Shown: one piece after another, positions 1 to 6,191 of the stretch
How the letters are laid out: each line of letters opens with the position of its first letter
How positions within the stretch are numbered: the first letter of the stretch is position 1
Virus record (IMG/VR): IMGVR_UViG_3300025138_009789
Location: 1 to 21,680 of that record
Source: a virus
Length of the DNA stretch: 21,680 bases
Strand: one strand, 5' to 3'
Notes under the pieces: generated by a model
Told to the model about the DNA's origin: nothing
Database searches by the model: none
Seen by the model: only the letters and a program-made list of their open reading frames with translations
Position numbers and translations under genes: made by a program

Positions 1-1
1 C

Positions 2-910
2 AATTTTACCTCTTGATTGCATACCATTAACATGGTTTTTATCAATTTGTAAATTTGTTCTTTTACCCCATTCTACTTGCATACCACCTTTAATTGCTTT
101 AATTTTAGATGTTCCAGCATTTGATATGTTTCCAAATGTAACTACAAATGTAGCATCATACCACATTGCCATTCCACCTTTGTTCATCATTTTTGGTTGA
201 CCCATAGGGGATTCAGCTTTTGCTGTCCAAACTTTATTAACTGCAATTAATGTATTAGTATATGGTGATGATTCTTTACGAGACATTACAATACTCTGAT
301 TAACTGTATTGCCAAATTGGGTTGACATTGCTCCTGCATTCCATTCATTGTTATTTTTCAGTTTTTCAACTGACATTGCACAAGGGATAGAACCAATAGA
401 ATCCCAGAAAAATGTTAGATCATAAGGTAAATTACCTTTTTTCTGTTCATTTTGTAGGTCCATTATAAATGCTGCTACGTCTTCAATAGTATGTAAAGTT
501 TCTCTATCAACATAAATAAAGTTTCCTTCATAGTCAATAACATTACCCTCATCATCTTTGATAAGTTTAACTTTTAACCCCATTTGAGCTGCATGTTCCC
601 AATTCCATTTCATCTCAGTAATAATAAATACAGGAAGTTGTCCCATATTTTGAGATGAAACCGCTGCTTCTAATAATGCTGTAGTTTTACCTGTGTCAGA
701 ATGACCTCTAAGTAATGTAATATGTCCCATTGGTATACCAGGTACTCCTGCTATTGCTTGAAAAGCTGGGGATAGTGGTATCCAGTTTTGTTCCTTAAAT
801 TTGACATTTTTGTCTAAACCTTTTGTTGCTTTAAACTTATTTAAATCAAATTTGCTCTTAATCTCGGCAGACACTGCTGCCGAGAGAGACTTTGATATCT
901 TTTTTGCCAT
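2..910 (-). CDS. uvsX: UvsX-like RecA family recombinase (partial, 3' end beyond window)
   Basis: Strand-exchange ATPase that coats single-stranded DNA and drives homologous pairing in T4-type recombination-dependent replication. I translated 303 codons from the ATG at 910; the frame is still open at the window edge, so about 75-90 residues are missing if the length is like T4 UvsX (391). A Walker A motif GHSDTGKT lies at residues 69-76, the RecA-type catalytic glutamate is probably Glu99 in FIITEM, and a Walker B strand (LTFFWDS) is at about 165-171. The gene starts 2 bases after the gp32 stop, so the two are probably co-transcribed and translationally coupled, which fits their joint action on ssDNA. 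No Shine-Dalgarno sequence precedes the start. A 9-bp GC-rich inverted repeat lies inside the first 17 codons. Family assignment is secure; UvsX rather than host-type RecA is inferred from gene context and sequence style. Confidence 0.88.
   Translation of the reverse strand, partial: MAKKISKSLSAAVSAEIKSKFDLNKFKATKGLDKNVKFKEQNWIPLSPAFQAIAGVPGIPMGHITLLRGHSDTGKTTALLEAAVSSQNMGQLPVFIITEMKWNWEHAAQMGLKVKLIKDDEGNVIDYEGNFIYVDRETLHTIEDVAAFIMDLQNEQKKGNLPYDLTFFWDSIGSIPCAMSVEKLKNNNEWNAGAMSTQFGNTVNQSIVMSRKESSPYTNTLIAVNKVWTAKAESPMGQPKMMNKGGMAMWYDATFVVTFGNISNAGTSKIKAIKGGMQVEWGKRTNLQIDKNHVNGMQSRGKI
862..885 (-). other. GC-rich 9-bp hairpin in the 5' end of uvsX
   Basis: The arms TCTCGGCAG and CTGCCGAGA (862-870 and 877-885) are perfect inverted repeats around a 6-base loop. 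They encode about residues 9-17 of UvsX. In such an AT-rich genome a 9-bp GC-rich stem inside a coding start is conspicuous. No T-run follows on the minus strand, so it is not a standard intrinsic terminator. It could slow UvsX translation or protect the gp32 transcript end; the function is inferred. Confidence 0.5.
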
Positions 911-912
911 AT

Positions 913-1743
913 TTAGAAAGGAAGATCATCACCATTACTACTATCTTTTTTGTCAAATAATGAATCAAATTGATCTACTTTACTTTGTTTAGCTTTAGTA
1001 GTATCTAGACTAAAATTTGTAGGGGGTGTTGATGGAGTTGATGGAGTACTAACATCATCAGATCCTTCTTCTTCTGGTGATAGCCATTTTTCTAAAGCAG
1101 ATTTCATATCGTCAAATGAATATTTTTTAAATAATCCTTCTTTAGGATTAGGTTGTTCATTTGTCCATTTTTCTACTGTAGCAGCATCTTCACTAAGAGG
1201 AGATGTCTTTAACCTTACTCTAACGGATGATTTATTATAAGGAGTACCTGTTGCTTCTGGTCCTACTGTTTCTACTGTAAGATCTCTACCACTTACAATA
1301 TCAGTATAATCTCCGATTTCATCATCAACAGCAAGTGCTAATAATTCTTCATAAACTAATTTCCCAAATTGCCATAATCTAACACCTTTATCTTCTTCTC
1401 CACGTACTACAACGGGAACAAAAACTCGGTTTTTAGCATCTAACTTTTTAGCAAGTACATAGTTTTCTTTATTATATTCTCCTTCACGTAATTTTCCTGC
1501 AAATAATGCAATTGGGTCTTTTTCACCATAATTTGAAGGTGAAATCATTACTTTATTAGTAATACCATAGTAGAACTTAAGTTCGGTAAATGGGTTTGAA
1601 GCATCATACGCTGATGGTACGATTCTTATTTGTTGTTTACCTACTGTAGGTCTCCAAAAAATAGTTGTGTAATCGGTCTTTTGACCACCCTGTGGTTTTG
1701 ATTGGAGGGTATCCAATTTCTGTTTAAGCTTTGATAAATCCAT
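913..1743 (-). CDS. 32: gp32-like single-stranded DNA binding protein
   Basis: Binds ssDNA cooperatively at the replication fork and during recombination. The 276-residue protein is close to T4 gp32 (301). It has the basic N-terminal stretch expected for cooperative self-contact (MDLSKLKQKL), a central OB-type core with aromatic-rich segments (TTIFWRP, TELKFYYG, VRLWQFGKL), then a Ser/Thr/Pro-rich linker and an acidic tail ending in DDLPF, the type of tip that contacts replication partners. The core contains no cysteine at all, so the zinc ribbon of T4 gp32 is absent. The gene has its own upstream region with a motif shared with the polymerase gene and is followed directly by uvsX. Identification rests on architecture, tail motif and the uvsX neighbour; fairly sure. 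Confidence 0.85.
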   Translation of the reverse strand: MDLSKLKQKLDTLQSKPQGGQKTDYTTIFWRPTVGKQQIRIVPSAYDASNPFTELKFYYGITNKVMISPSNYGEKDPIALFAGKLREGEYNKENYVLAKKLDAKNRVFVPVVVRGEEDKGVRLWQFGKLVYEELLALAVDDEIGDYTDIVSGRDLTVETVGPEATGTPYNKSSVRVRLKTSPLSEDAATVEKWTNEQPNPKEGLFKKYSFDDMKSALEKWLSPEEEGSDDVSTPSTPSTPPTNFSLDTTKAKQSKVDQFDSLFDKKDSSNGDDLPF

Positions 1744-1784
1744 AAATGTAACTTTTTTTAATTATAACTGTTTATATGTGACTA

Positions 1785-1804
1785 AATATACGAAATGTAT
1801 TTAG
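1785..1804 (-). promoter_or_regulatory. Candidate early/middle promoter element upstream of gp32
   Basis: On the minus strand this reads CTAAATACATTTCGTATATT, about 40 bases upstream of the gp32 start. It matches the sequence before the DNA polymerase gene (6173-6191) except for one inserted base. TATATTTA right after the CG is close to the TAnnTTTG element of Bacteroidota promoters. Promoter activity is inferred from the repeat and its position. Confidence 0.4.
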
Positions 1805-1818
1805 GGGAGCCAAACTAT

Positions 1819-2610
1819 TTATCTATTATTTAAATATTTTTTATATAAATTAGTACCTCTTTTTATATCATATTCTGGGTACCATCCAGGCACCCATTTA
1901 TTTTTATCGGCTTGTGTATAAAATTGATACCAAGATGGAATTTTACTTTTATCTGTATAGGTATACTTAATACCCATACCTTCTACTAAAGATTCAAATG
2001 ATTGAGCTTCTCCAGTACCTACATCATAAACTCCACTAGGTGAAGTAACAGATTGTAAATTAGCATTTATAATATCTTCAACATATATGAAATCTCTTAA
2101 TGGGTTATTTGGGAAAAGTTTTTGTTTACCATTTTTATAAGCTTGATACGCAATAGAGGACATTTTACCTTTATGTTCTTCACCCGGACCATATACATTA
2201 AAATATCTTAAAGCTATAAAATTACCTCCTTTAGCTACACCATATTCTTCAGCTAATTTTTTAGACCAACCATAAATGTTATTAGGTATATCATCCCCAT
2301 TTCCATAATTTGCAGCTGAAGAAGAATATATTATTTTTTTATTTAATTTGTAAGCATAATCTATTAATATTTTACTAAACTCATAATTGTATAATAACAT
2401 TTTTCCGCTATCTTGTAAAGTAGTATCTGATATTGCCCCTACATGGAATATAATATCGTTATTTTTTACTTTATTATATAATTTTGTTTTCCATAAGGGA
2501 TCATCTAAGTAATCCATTTCTAGGGAATCTACATTATATTTATCAGCTATTAATCTATTAAATAAATTTTTACCTATAAAACCTCTATGTCCTGTTACTA
2601 GTATTTTCAT
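1819..2610 (-). CDS. hldD: HldD-like ADP-heptose 6-epimerase (NAD-dependent SDR family)
   Basis: Extended short-chain dehydrogenase/reductase resembling HldD, which converts ADP-D-glycero-D-manno-heptose to the L-glycero form. Visible features are the Rossmann motif GHRGFIG at residues 7-13, HVGAISDTT at 56-64, a serine-rich catalytic strand YSSSAANYG at 95-103, the YxxxK pair Tyr113/Lys117 in YGWSK, and RYFNVYGPGEEHKG at 135-148. The last motif, followed by a KM-SSIAY segment and RDFIYVEDI, is characteristic of HldD rather than GalE-type epimerases. At 263 residues it is shorter than E. coli HldD (310). Its ATG overlaps the kinase stop as ATGA, so translation is coupled; it is the last gene of the sugar cassette. 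The exact substrate in this phage is inferred. Confidence 0.8.
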   Translation of the reverse strand: MKILVTGHRGFIGKNLFNRLIADKYNVDSLEMDYLDDPLWKTKLYNKVKNNDIIFHVGAISDTTLQDSGKMLLYNYEFSKILIDYAYKLNKKIIYSSSAANYGNGDDIPNNIYGWSKKLAEEYGVAKGGNFIALRYFNVYGPGEEHKGKMSSIAYQAYKNGKQKLFPNNPLRDFIYVEDIINANLQSVTSPSGVYDVGTGEAQSFESLVEGMGIKYTYTDKSKIPSWYQFYTQADKNKWVPGWYPEYDIKRGTNLYKKYLNNR

Positions 2611-3338
2611 ATTATTGATACTCCTTTTTTTTCTATTACTTTAAGTGAACAATTTTGTGCAAAATAAATACTATTACTTATACTTCTTTTATGAGCTAAA
2701 TAATGATATATAAAAGCAGCAAAGAATGTATCTCCAGCTCCCGATAAATCTGAGACTTCTGCCTGTCTAGATGGGGGATGGATTAATTTATTCCATTTTA
2801 CACCTTTTTCTCCTAAAGTAACTATTAATTGTCCTCTATAATCTATTAAATTTGCTTTATTTTTTTCATATTCAGGTTGATTTATTTTTATAAATGAAGC
2901 ACCCATAACCCACTTTCCGAATACTTTTTTAGAATCAATAAAAGTTAAAGGATATTTGTCAGTCAATTTTTTAATATCTTCTTCATGTAAAAATCCTTTA
3001 TCATAGTCACTAATGATTACAACATCATATTTTCCTAATTTATCTAAACCCTCAAACCTTTCACATTGGTCATTATCATCAATTCTTACTAACATTTGGT
3101 TAGTTTTAACATCTATTATTCTAGATTTTAAAATCTTATTTTTGTTAGTAATAAAATCTACCTCATATTTTTCTTTATTAAGGCTTAAAAAATTATTTAA
3201 AACATTTTTCGCCATTCCACCATTTTTAGTAGAATTAATTGGGCTAAATACAGGTACAGGTGCTTCTGGGCAAATCCTTTTACATTCTCCATAAATGAAT
3301 TCATCAGTACAACTATCTCCTATTATTAATATTTTCAT
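2607..3338 (-). CDS. PfkB-family sugar kinase, HldE N-terminal domain-like
   Basis: Ribokinase-fold kinase most like the first domain of HldE (RfaE), which phosphorylates D-glycero-D-manno-heptose 7-phosphate at O1. The N-terminus GDSCTDEFIYG followed by RICPEAPVPVF (residues 21-31) and NGGMAKNV is the HldE pattern. ISDYDKGFL (109-117) and the INQPEYE segment match HldE motifs, and SGAGDT (199-204) carries the anion hole and catalytic base Asp203. At 243 residues it is shorter than the HldE kinase domain (about 315) and has no fused nucleotidyltransferase; that activity is a separate gene at 4031-4423. ATGA overlaps couple it to both the cupin gene and hldD. Kinase family certain, heptose substrate likely. 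Confidence 0.8.
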   Translation of the reverse strand: MKILIIGDSCTDEFIYGECKRICPEAPVPVFSPINSTKNGGMAKNVLNNFLSLNKEKYEVDFITNKNKILKSRIIDVKTNQMLVRIDDNDQCERFEGLDKLGKYDVVIISDYDKGFLHEEDIKKLTDKYPLTFIDSKKVFGKWVMGASFIKINQPEYEKNKANLIDYRGQLIVTLGEKGVKWNKLIHPPSRQAEVSDLSGAGDTFFAAFIYHYLAHKRSISNSIYFAQNCSLKVIEKKGVSII

Positions 3339-3697
3339 AATGTATCTCCTATTCTAATTCTATAACTATCTTCGTCAAAATGTTGTGTTGATACCTCAAA
3401 TATTTCTGACATATCTTCTAATGCTATTAATTGGTGTGGTTCCTGTCTATCTATTGTTAAACAAGTTCCTTCATGTATAGTCTTTTTAATTTCAATCCCC
3501 TTTACAAGGTCTAAATAGATATATGTAAACGAACCTTTAGCTACATACCAACTTTCTTTTTTTATAATGTGGTAATGTAAAGAAAATTTATTACCTGCTT
3601 TAAAAAATCTAAGTAATTTACCACAATATTCTTCATCATTATGAATCCATATTTCTTCACCCCATCCTTTTTGTACAATTTTTGGTTTAACTATCAT
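3335..3697 (-). CDS. Small cupin protein, phosphomannose isomerase type II-like
   Basis: A 120-residue single-domain beta-barrel cupin. Metal-binding residues of the family are visible: HYH at 41-43, Glu48 in the KKESWYV segment and His88 in EPHQL. The opening KGWGEEIWIHN and FEVSTQHFDEDSYR are typical of the C-terminal cupin of mannose-6-phosphate isomerase/ManC proteins. It starts at an ATGA overlap with the HAD gene and ends in an ATGA overlap with the kinase gene. In the cassette it could act as a sugar-phosphate isomerase, thus filling the GmhA step that is otherwise missing, or as an epimerase or sensor; the sequence does not decide between these. Confidence 0.75.
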   Translation of the reverse strand: MIVKPKIVQKGWGEEIWIHNDEEYCGKLLRFFKAGNKFSLHYHIIKKESWYVAKGSFTYIYLDLVKGIEIKKTIHEGTCLTIDRQEPHQLIALEDMSEIFEVSTQHFDEDSYRIRIGDTL

Positions 3698-4044
3698 AAT
3701 TCTTCTATACGTTTAGCCTTATCATCTATAATTAGATCATAAGATGGTTTTGTTGGTAATGTAATATCTTCTTTGTAACCTACCACGAGATCATCAAAAA
3801 GACATCCCCACTTATTTAATTGTTTTAAAGTTAATTCAGTATAATCAATTTTACTAAAACCACCTCTAGCTGTATAATAGGTTATATGCCATCCTTCTTT
3901 TTTAAGTTTATTTATTTTAGCTATATTATCAATGCTAGGGATTGCTTTTTCATAGATTCTTTTACTTGCATAAAAACATATTGTTTCATCAATATCTATA
4001 AAAGCTTTTTGTTGACCCTTAGAATTTAATTTACTTTCTCTCAT
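3694..4044 (-). CDS. HAD-superfamily phosphatase
   Basis: A 116-residue haloacid-dehalogenase-fold hydrolase without a large cap domain. Motif I is FIDIDET at residues 15-21, with nucleophile Asp17 and acid/base Asp19. Motif II is the threonine in YYTARG (Thr58), motif III is probably Lys99, and motif IV is IIDD at 105-108. Such small HAD enzymes occur in capsule and LPS sugar pathways. In this cassette the obvious role is removal of the 7-phosphate from heptose bisphosphate, the GmhB step, but there is no GmhB-specific zinc-binding cysteine loop, so that role is inferred from neighbours. It overlaps the upstream nucleotidyltransferase by 14 bases and the cupin start by ATGA. Confidence 0.75.
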   Translation of the reverse strand: MRESKLNSKGQQKAFIDIDETICFYASKRIYEKAIPSIDNIAKINKLKKEGWHITYYTARGGFSKIDYTELTLKQLNKWGCLFDDLVVGYKEDITLPTKPSYDLIIDDKAKRIEEL

Positions 4045-4423
4045 TTTTTAAAATGTTTGTAGTTGAATATTGAGAAATCCTTTCGAAGAATAAAACTTTT
4101 TTAGCAAACCGTGCACCTACAACATCTCCACCTCTCCAATCACTTCCTACTACTAAAATATCAGGAAAGTAAAAGTTAATCAAACCCTCTAATTCTATTC
4201 TAGAATTAAAAGAAACAACTTTATCAATATATTTTATAGATTGTAATGCAAATATTCTATCTTGAAGATTATTATAAGGTCTATCTGGGCCTTTATCTTG
4301 TGATACTTTAAAATCAGTATCTACCCCAACAACTAGTTCATTTCCTAATGATTTAGCATATTTAAATAATTCAAAATGACCTCTGTGAAGTACATCAAAA
4401 CAACCGTTTACCCAAATTTTCAT
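4031..4423 (-). CDS. Cytidylyltransferase-fold nucleotidyltransferase, HldE C-terminal domain-like
   Basis: Transfers a nucleotidyl group to a sugar or polyol phosphate. GCFDVLHRGH at residues 7-16 contains the intact HxGH catalytic motif (His13, His16), and ISQYSTTNIL at 116-125 is the C-terminal motif that closes on the nucleotide. PDRPYNNLQDR (46-56) and PDILVVGSDW (87-96) resemble HldE domain 2, whose product is ADP-heptose, more than glycerol-3-phosphate cytidylyltransferase. At 130 residues it is a stand-alone domain. It is the first gene of the five-gene overlapping cassette and lies 14 bases after the 155-residue protein gene, so it probably shares the polymerase transcript. ADP versus CDP specificity cannot be read from sequence alone. 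Confidence 0.8.
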   Translation of the reverse strand: MKIWVNGCFDVLHRGHFELFKYAKSLGNELVVGVDTDFKVSQDKGPDRPYNNLQDRIFALQSIKYIDKVVSFNSRIELEGLINFYFPDILVVGSDWRGGDVVGARFAKKVLFFERISQYSTTNILKNERK

Positions 4424-4437
4424 AACCTATTTTTACT

Positions 4438-4905
4438 TTATAACTCTATAATTTTATATATTTTTGTATTTAATTGATTTAATTCATTATGTTGGGTAAG
4501 TAAAACACAATTTCTATAATGTTGCCAATCTACTTTGTAGCTTGTATCAACAACTCCACCATTAAGCTTTTTAATAAGTTCATTTAAAGCATTAATAGTA
4601 TATAAGGTATTAGATTCCTTTTTTCTATGTACTAAAATAGTATTATCTGGGATATAATTTAAATTAGTTTGGTCGACATTATATGTTATTACATATTCAT
4701 CTTTACCAACTATTTCTAGTACAAAAAGTTTATTGTATATAATATCATACTTAGCTTTTATATCTTCAATGAGTGCATCCAACCCATTTAAATCAGTAAA
4801 TGTACAAAAAAGTTTATTATTCAAATCTCCTAATATTTTAATGTCTGATACGACATCATATTCTGCATTATACATATTGGGATTATTCTGTAAAATTGTA
4901 GTCAT
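4438..4905 (-). CDS. Unknown 155-residue protein resembling the polymerase N-terminus
   Basis: No family recognised. Its first part, from LFCTFTDLNGLDAL through AKYDIIY (residues 32-57), lines up with the adjoining polymerase at FMVCVTHSEGLNAL through SKFDILY (54-82), sharing the Cys, GL-x-AL, an Ile and DI-x-Y with one 3-residue gap. A further YIPDN/YFPNK match follows in both. No catalytic motif, signal peptide or membrane segment is visible. Its start overlaps the polymerase 3' end by 23 bases, so the two are co-translated. It could be a polymerase accessory subunit descended from a duplication of that N-terminal domain; this is inference from a weak alignment. Confidence 0.7.
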   Translation of the reverse strand: MTTILQNNPNMYNAEYDVVSDIKILGDLNNKLFCTFTDLNGLDALIEDIKAKYDIIYNKLFVLEIVGKDEYVITYNVDQTNLNYIPDNTILVHRKKESNTLYTINALNELIKKLNGGVVDTSYKVDWQHYRNCVLLTQHNELNQLNTKIYKIIEL

Positions 4906-6154
4906 AACCTTTTATTTCTTTAATGTTTAATTTATATTTTTTAAATATTTCTCTAATTTTATCTAAAATTTCTATTTCCTTATCATCTATATCTAATAAA
5001 AACGAATCATAAGTATATAATACTAGTTTCGTTTTGCACCCCCTTAATATACGACACATATCCCACAATATCAACACATTTGTAGATGTTTCTAAGTTTT
5101 GTAAAATGTAATTAAATAACTTTTGTGGATTCATATTATCTAAGTTTTCTTTTTTATATCTATATCCAGAAACCTCACATTCTACAAACCCATCTCTTTG
5201 AAACTTACTCCAAATTTCTCCTACGTATTTTTCTACTTTTTGAAAGAATTCCAGGCTTTTATAATTTTCAAAAACGCCACCATAGAGTTGTTTGAAAGTA
5301 AGTTCTTTCGATTTTTTATAATCCACTTTATATAAGGAAGCAAAATGAGCGTGAATATCAACATTGGCAAAATCATAACCAACGAGACGAGCAGCCAAAC
5401 TAGGATGGTAAGCACTAATATCCATCTCCATAAACCTATTATTACGTGGTATAAAACTTTTTCTACATCCATTTTCTTTATTAAGTGCTGCATAATTTAC
5501 ATTTTTAAATTTATTTGAGGGACGTGTTGTTGTTGTTTTTAGGTTGAACTGAGTGTGGACGTATTCACCGTCAACTGCGTGGAAGTATTCACTGAAGGTT
5601 TTATTATGTATACGTATGCCATTTCTCTCGATGGCGTTGAATACCATGGATACTCTACTGTTAAAGAACTCATCATATTTTGTTTTTTTATTGTTAATAT
5701 TCGTTTTTAGATCCTCAAAAATTGTCTCACACAATTCATAGTGTTTAACAATAGGTATAATTAAATTTAACTCCGGATTATCTTTGTGTTGTCTATAATA
5801 TAATTCGTGTGTTGGTGTTGTTGGTCGTATATATGTATGAGGAGGTGGATTTATGTCATAAAGAGCTTTGTTTGGAAAATAATGTAATATTTCTTTTTTA
5901 TCACGGCAATACAATATATCAAACTTCGATATTAATGCGTTTATACGCGCGTTTAACGCATTCAAACCCTCGCTATGCGTAACACATACCATAAATCCTT
6001 TACGCGCGTTAATCGGGCGTAAGTACACTAATGAAATATCATTTAAAACAGGGTGAATATTGTTGTTATAAGGAATGACTTCAATGAATGCCTCTTTATA
6101 ACCACTATTTATTAAAACCTCTATTTGCTCCTCGTCTTCTACTAACCAATACAT
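4883..6154 (-). CDS. Divergent family A DNA polymerase (polymerase domain)
   Basis: Template-directed DNA synthesis, probably the phage replicative or repair polymerase. Motif B has KELTFKQLYGG (283-293), with Lys283, Phe287 and Tyr291 in the family A spacing, preceded by VDIHAHFASLY (265-275), equal to the DIHxxTA segment. Motif A is DISAYHPSL (245-253) and motif C is TYDSFLLD (381-388), keeping both catalytic aspartates Asp245 and Asp383. Unlike E. coli Pol I, the steric-gate glutamate position holds His250 and motif C reads YDS rather than HDE. The protein has only 423 residues; the first 150 show no recognisable 3'-5' exonuclease DxE motif. It has its own promoter-like element upstream and overlaps the next gene. 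T4 itself uses a family B enzyme, so this is a replacement. Confidence 0.8.
   Translation of the reverse strand: MYWLVEDEEQIEVLINSGYKEAFIEVIPYNNNIHPVLNDISLVYLRPINARKGFMVCVTHSEGLNALNARINALISKFDILYCRDKKEILHYFPNKALYDINPPPHTYIRPTTPTHELYYRQHKDNPELNLIIPIVKHYELCETIFEDLKTNINNKKTKYDEFFNSRVSMVFNAIERNGIRIHNKTFSEYFHAVDGEYVHTQFNLKTTTTRPSNKFKNVNYAALNKENGCRKSFIPRNNRFMEMDISAYHPSLAARLVGYDFANVDIHAHFASLYKVDYKKSKELTFKQLYGGVFENYKSLEFFQKVEKYVGEIWSKFQRDGFVECEVSGYRYKKENLDNMNPQKLFNYILQNLETSTNVLILWDMCRILRGCKTKLVLYTYDSFLLDIDDKEIEILDKIREIFKKYKLNIKEIKGYDYNFTE
5934..6012. repeat. CpG-rich patch with dyad and repeated ACGCGCGT palindrome
   Basis: An 8-bp inverted repeat, AATGCGTT at 5934-5941 and AACGCATT at 5955-5962, surrounds TACGCGCGTT (5944-5953), and the same 10-mer recurs at 6001-6010. 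The 8-base palindrome ACGCGCGT is thus present twice, 57 bases apart, in an otherwise AT-rich region. It lies within the 5' part of the polymerase gene (residues about 48-74). It may be a protein-binding site or just arginine/alanine codon use; no function can be assigned. Confidence 0.4.
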
Positions 6155-6172
6155 TTATAACCATTTTACCCC

Positions 6173-6191
6173 AATATACGAAATTATTTAG
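6173..6191 (-). promoter_or_regulatory. Candidate early/middle promoter element upstream of DNA polymerase
   Basis: The minus strand reads CTAAATAATTTCGTATATT, ending about 18 bases before the polymerase ATG. It matches the element before gp32 except for one base. TATATTGG just after CG is near the Bacteroidota -7 consensus TAnnTTTG. It marks the switch from tail genes to replication genes, where a separate start of transcription would be expected. Inferred from similarity and position. Confidence 0.45.

Noticed and set aside
5233-5493. 86-codon minus-strand open frame rich in Ile/Leu/Val
   Set aside because: It lies wholly inside the polymerase gene in another frame; the hydrophobic look comes from AT-rich codons and the polymerase motifs are clear.
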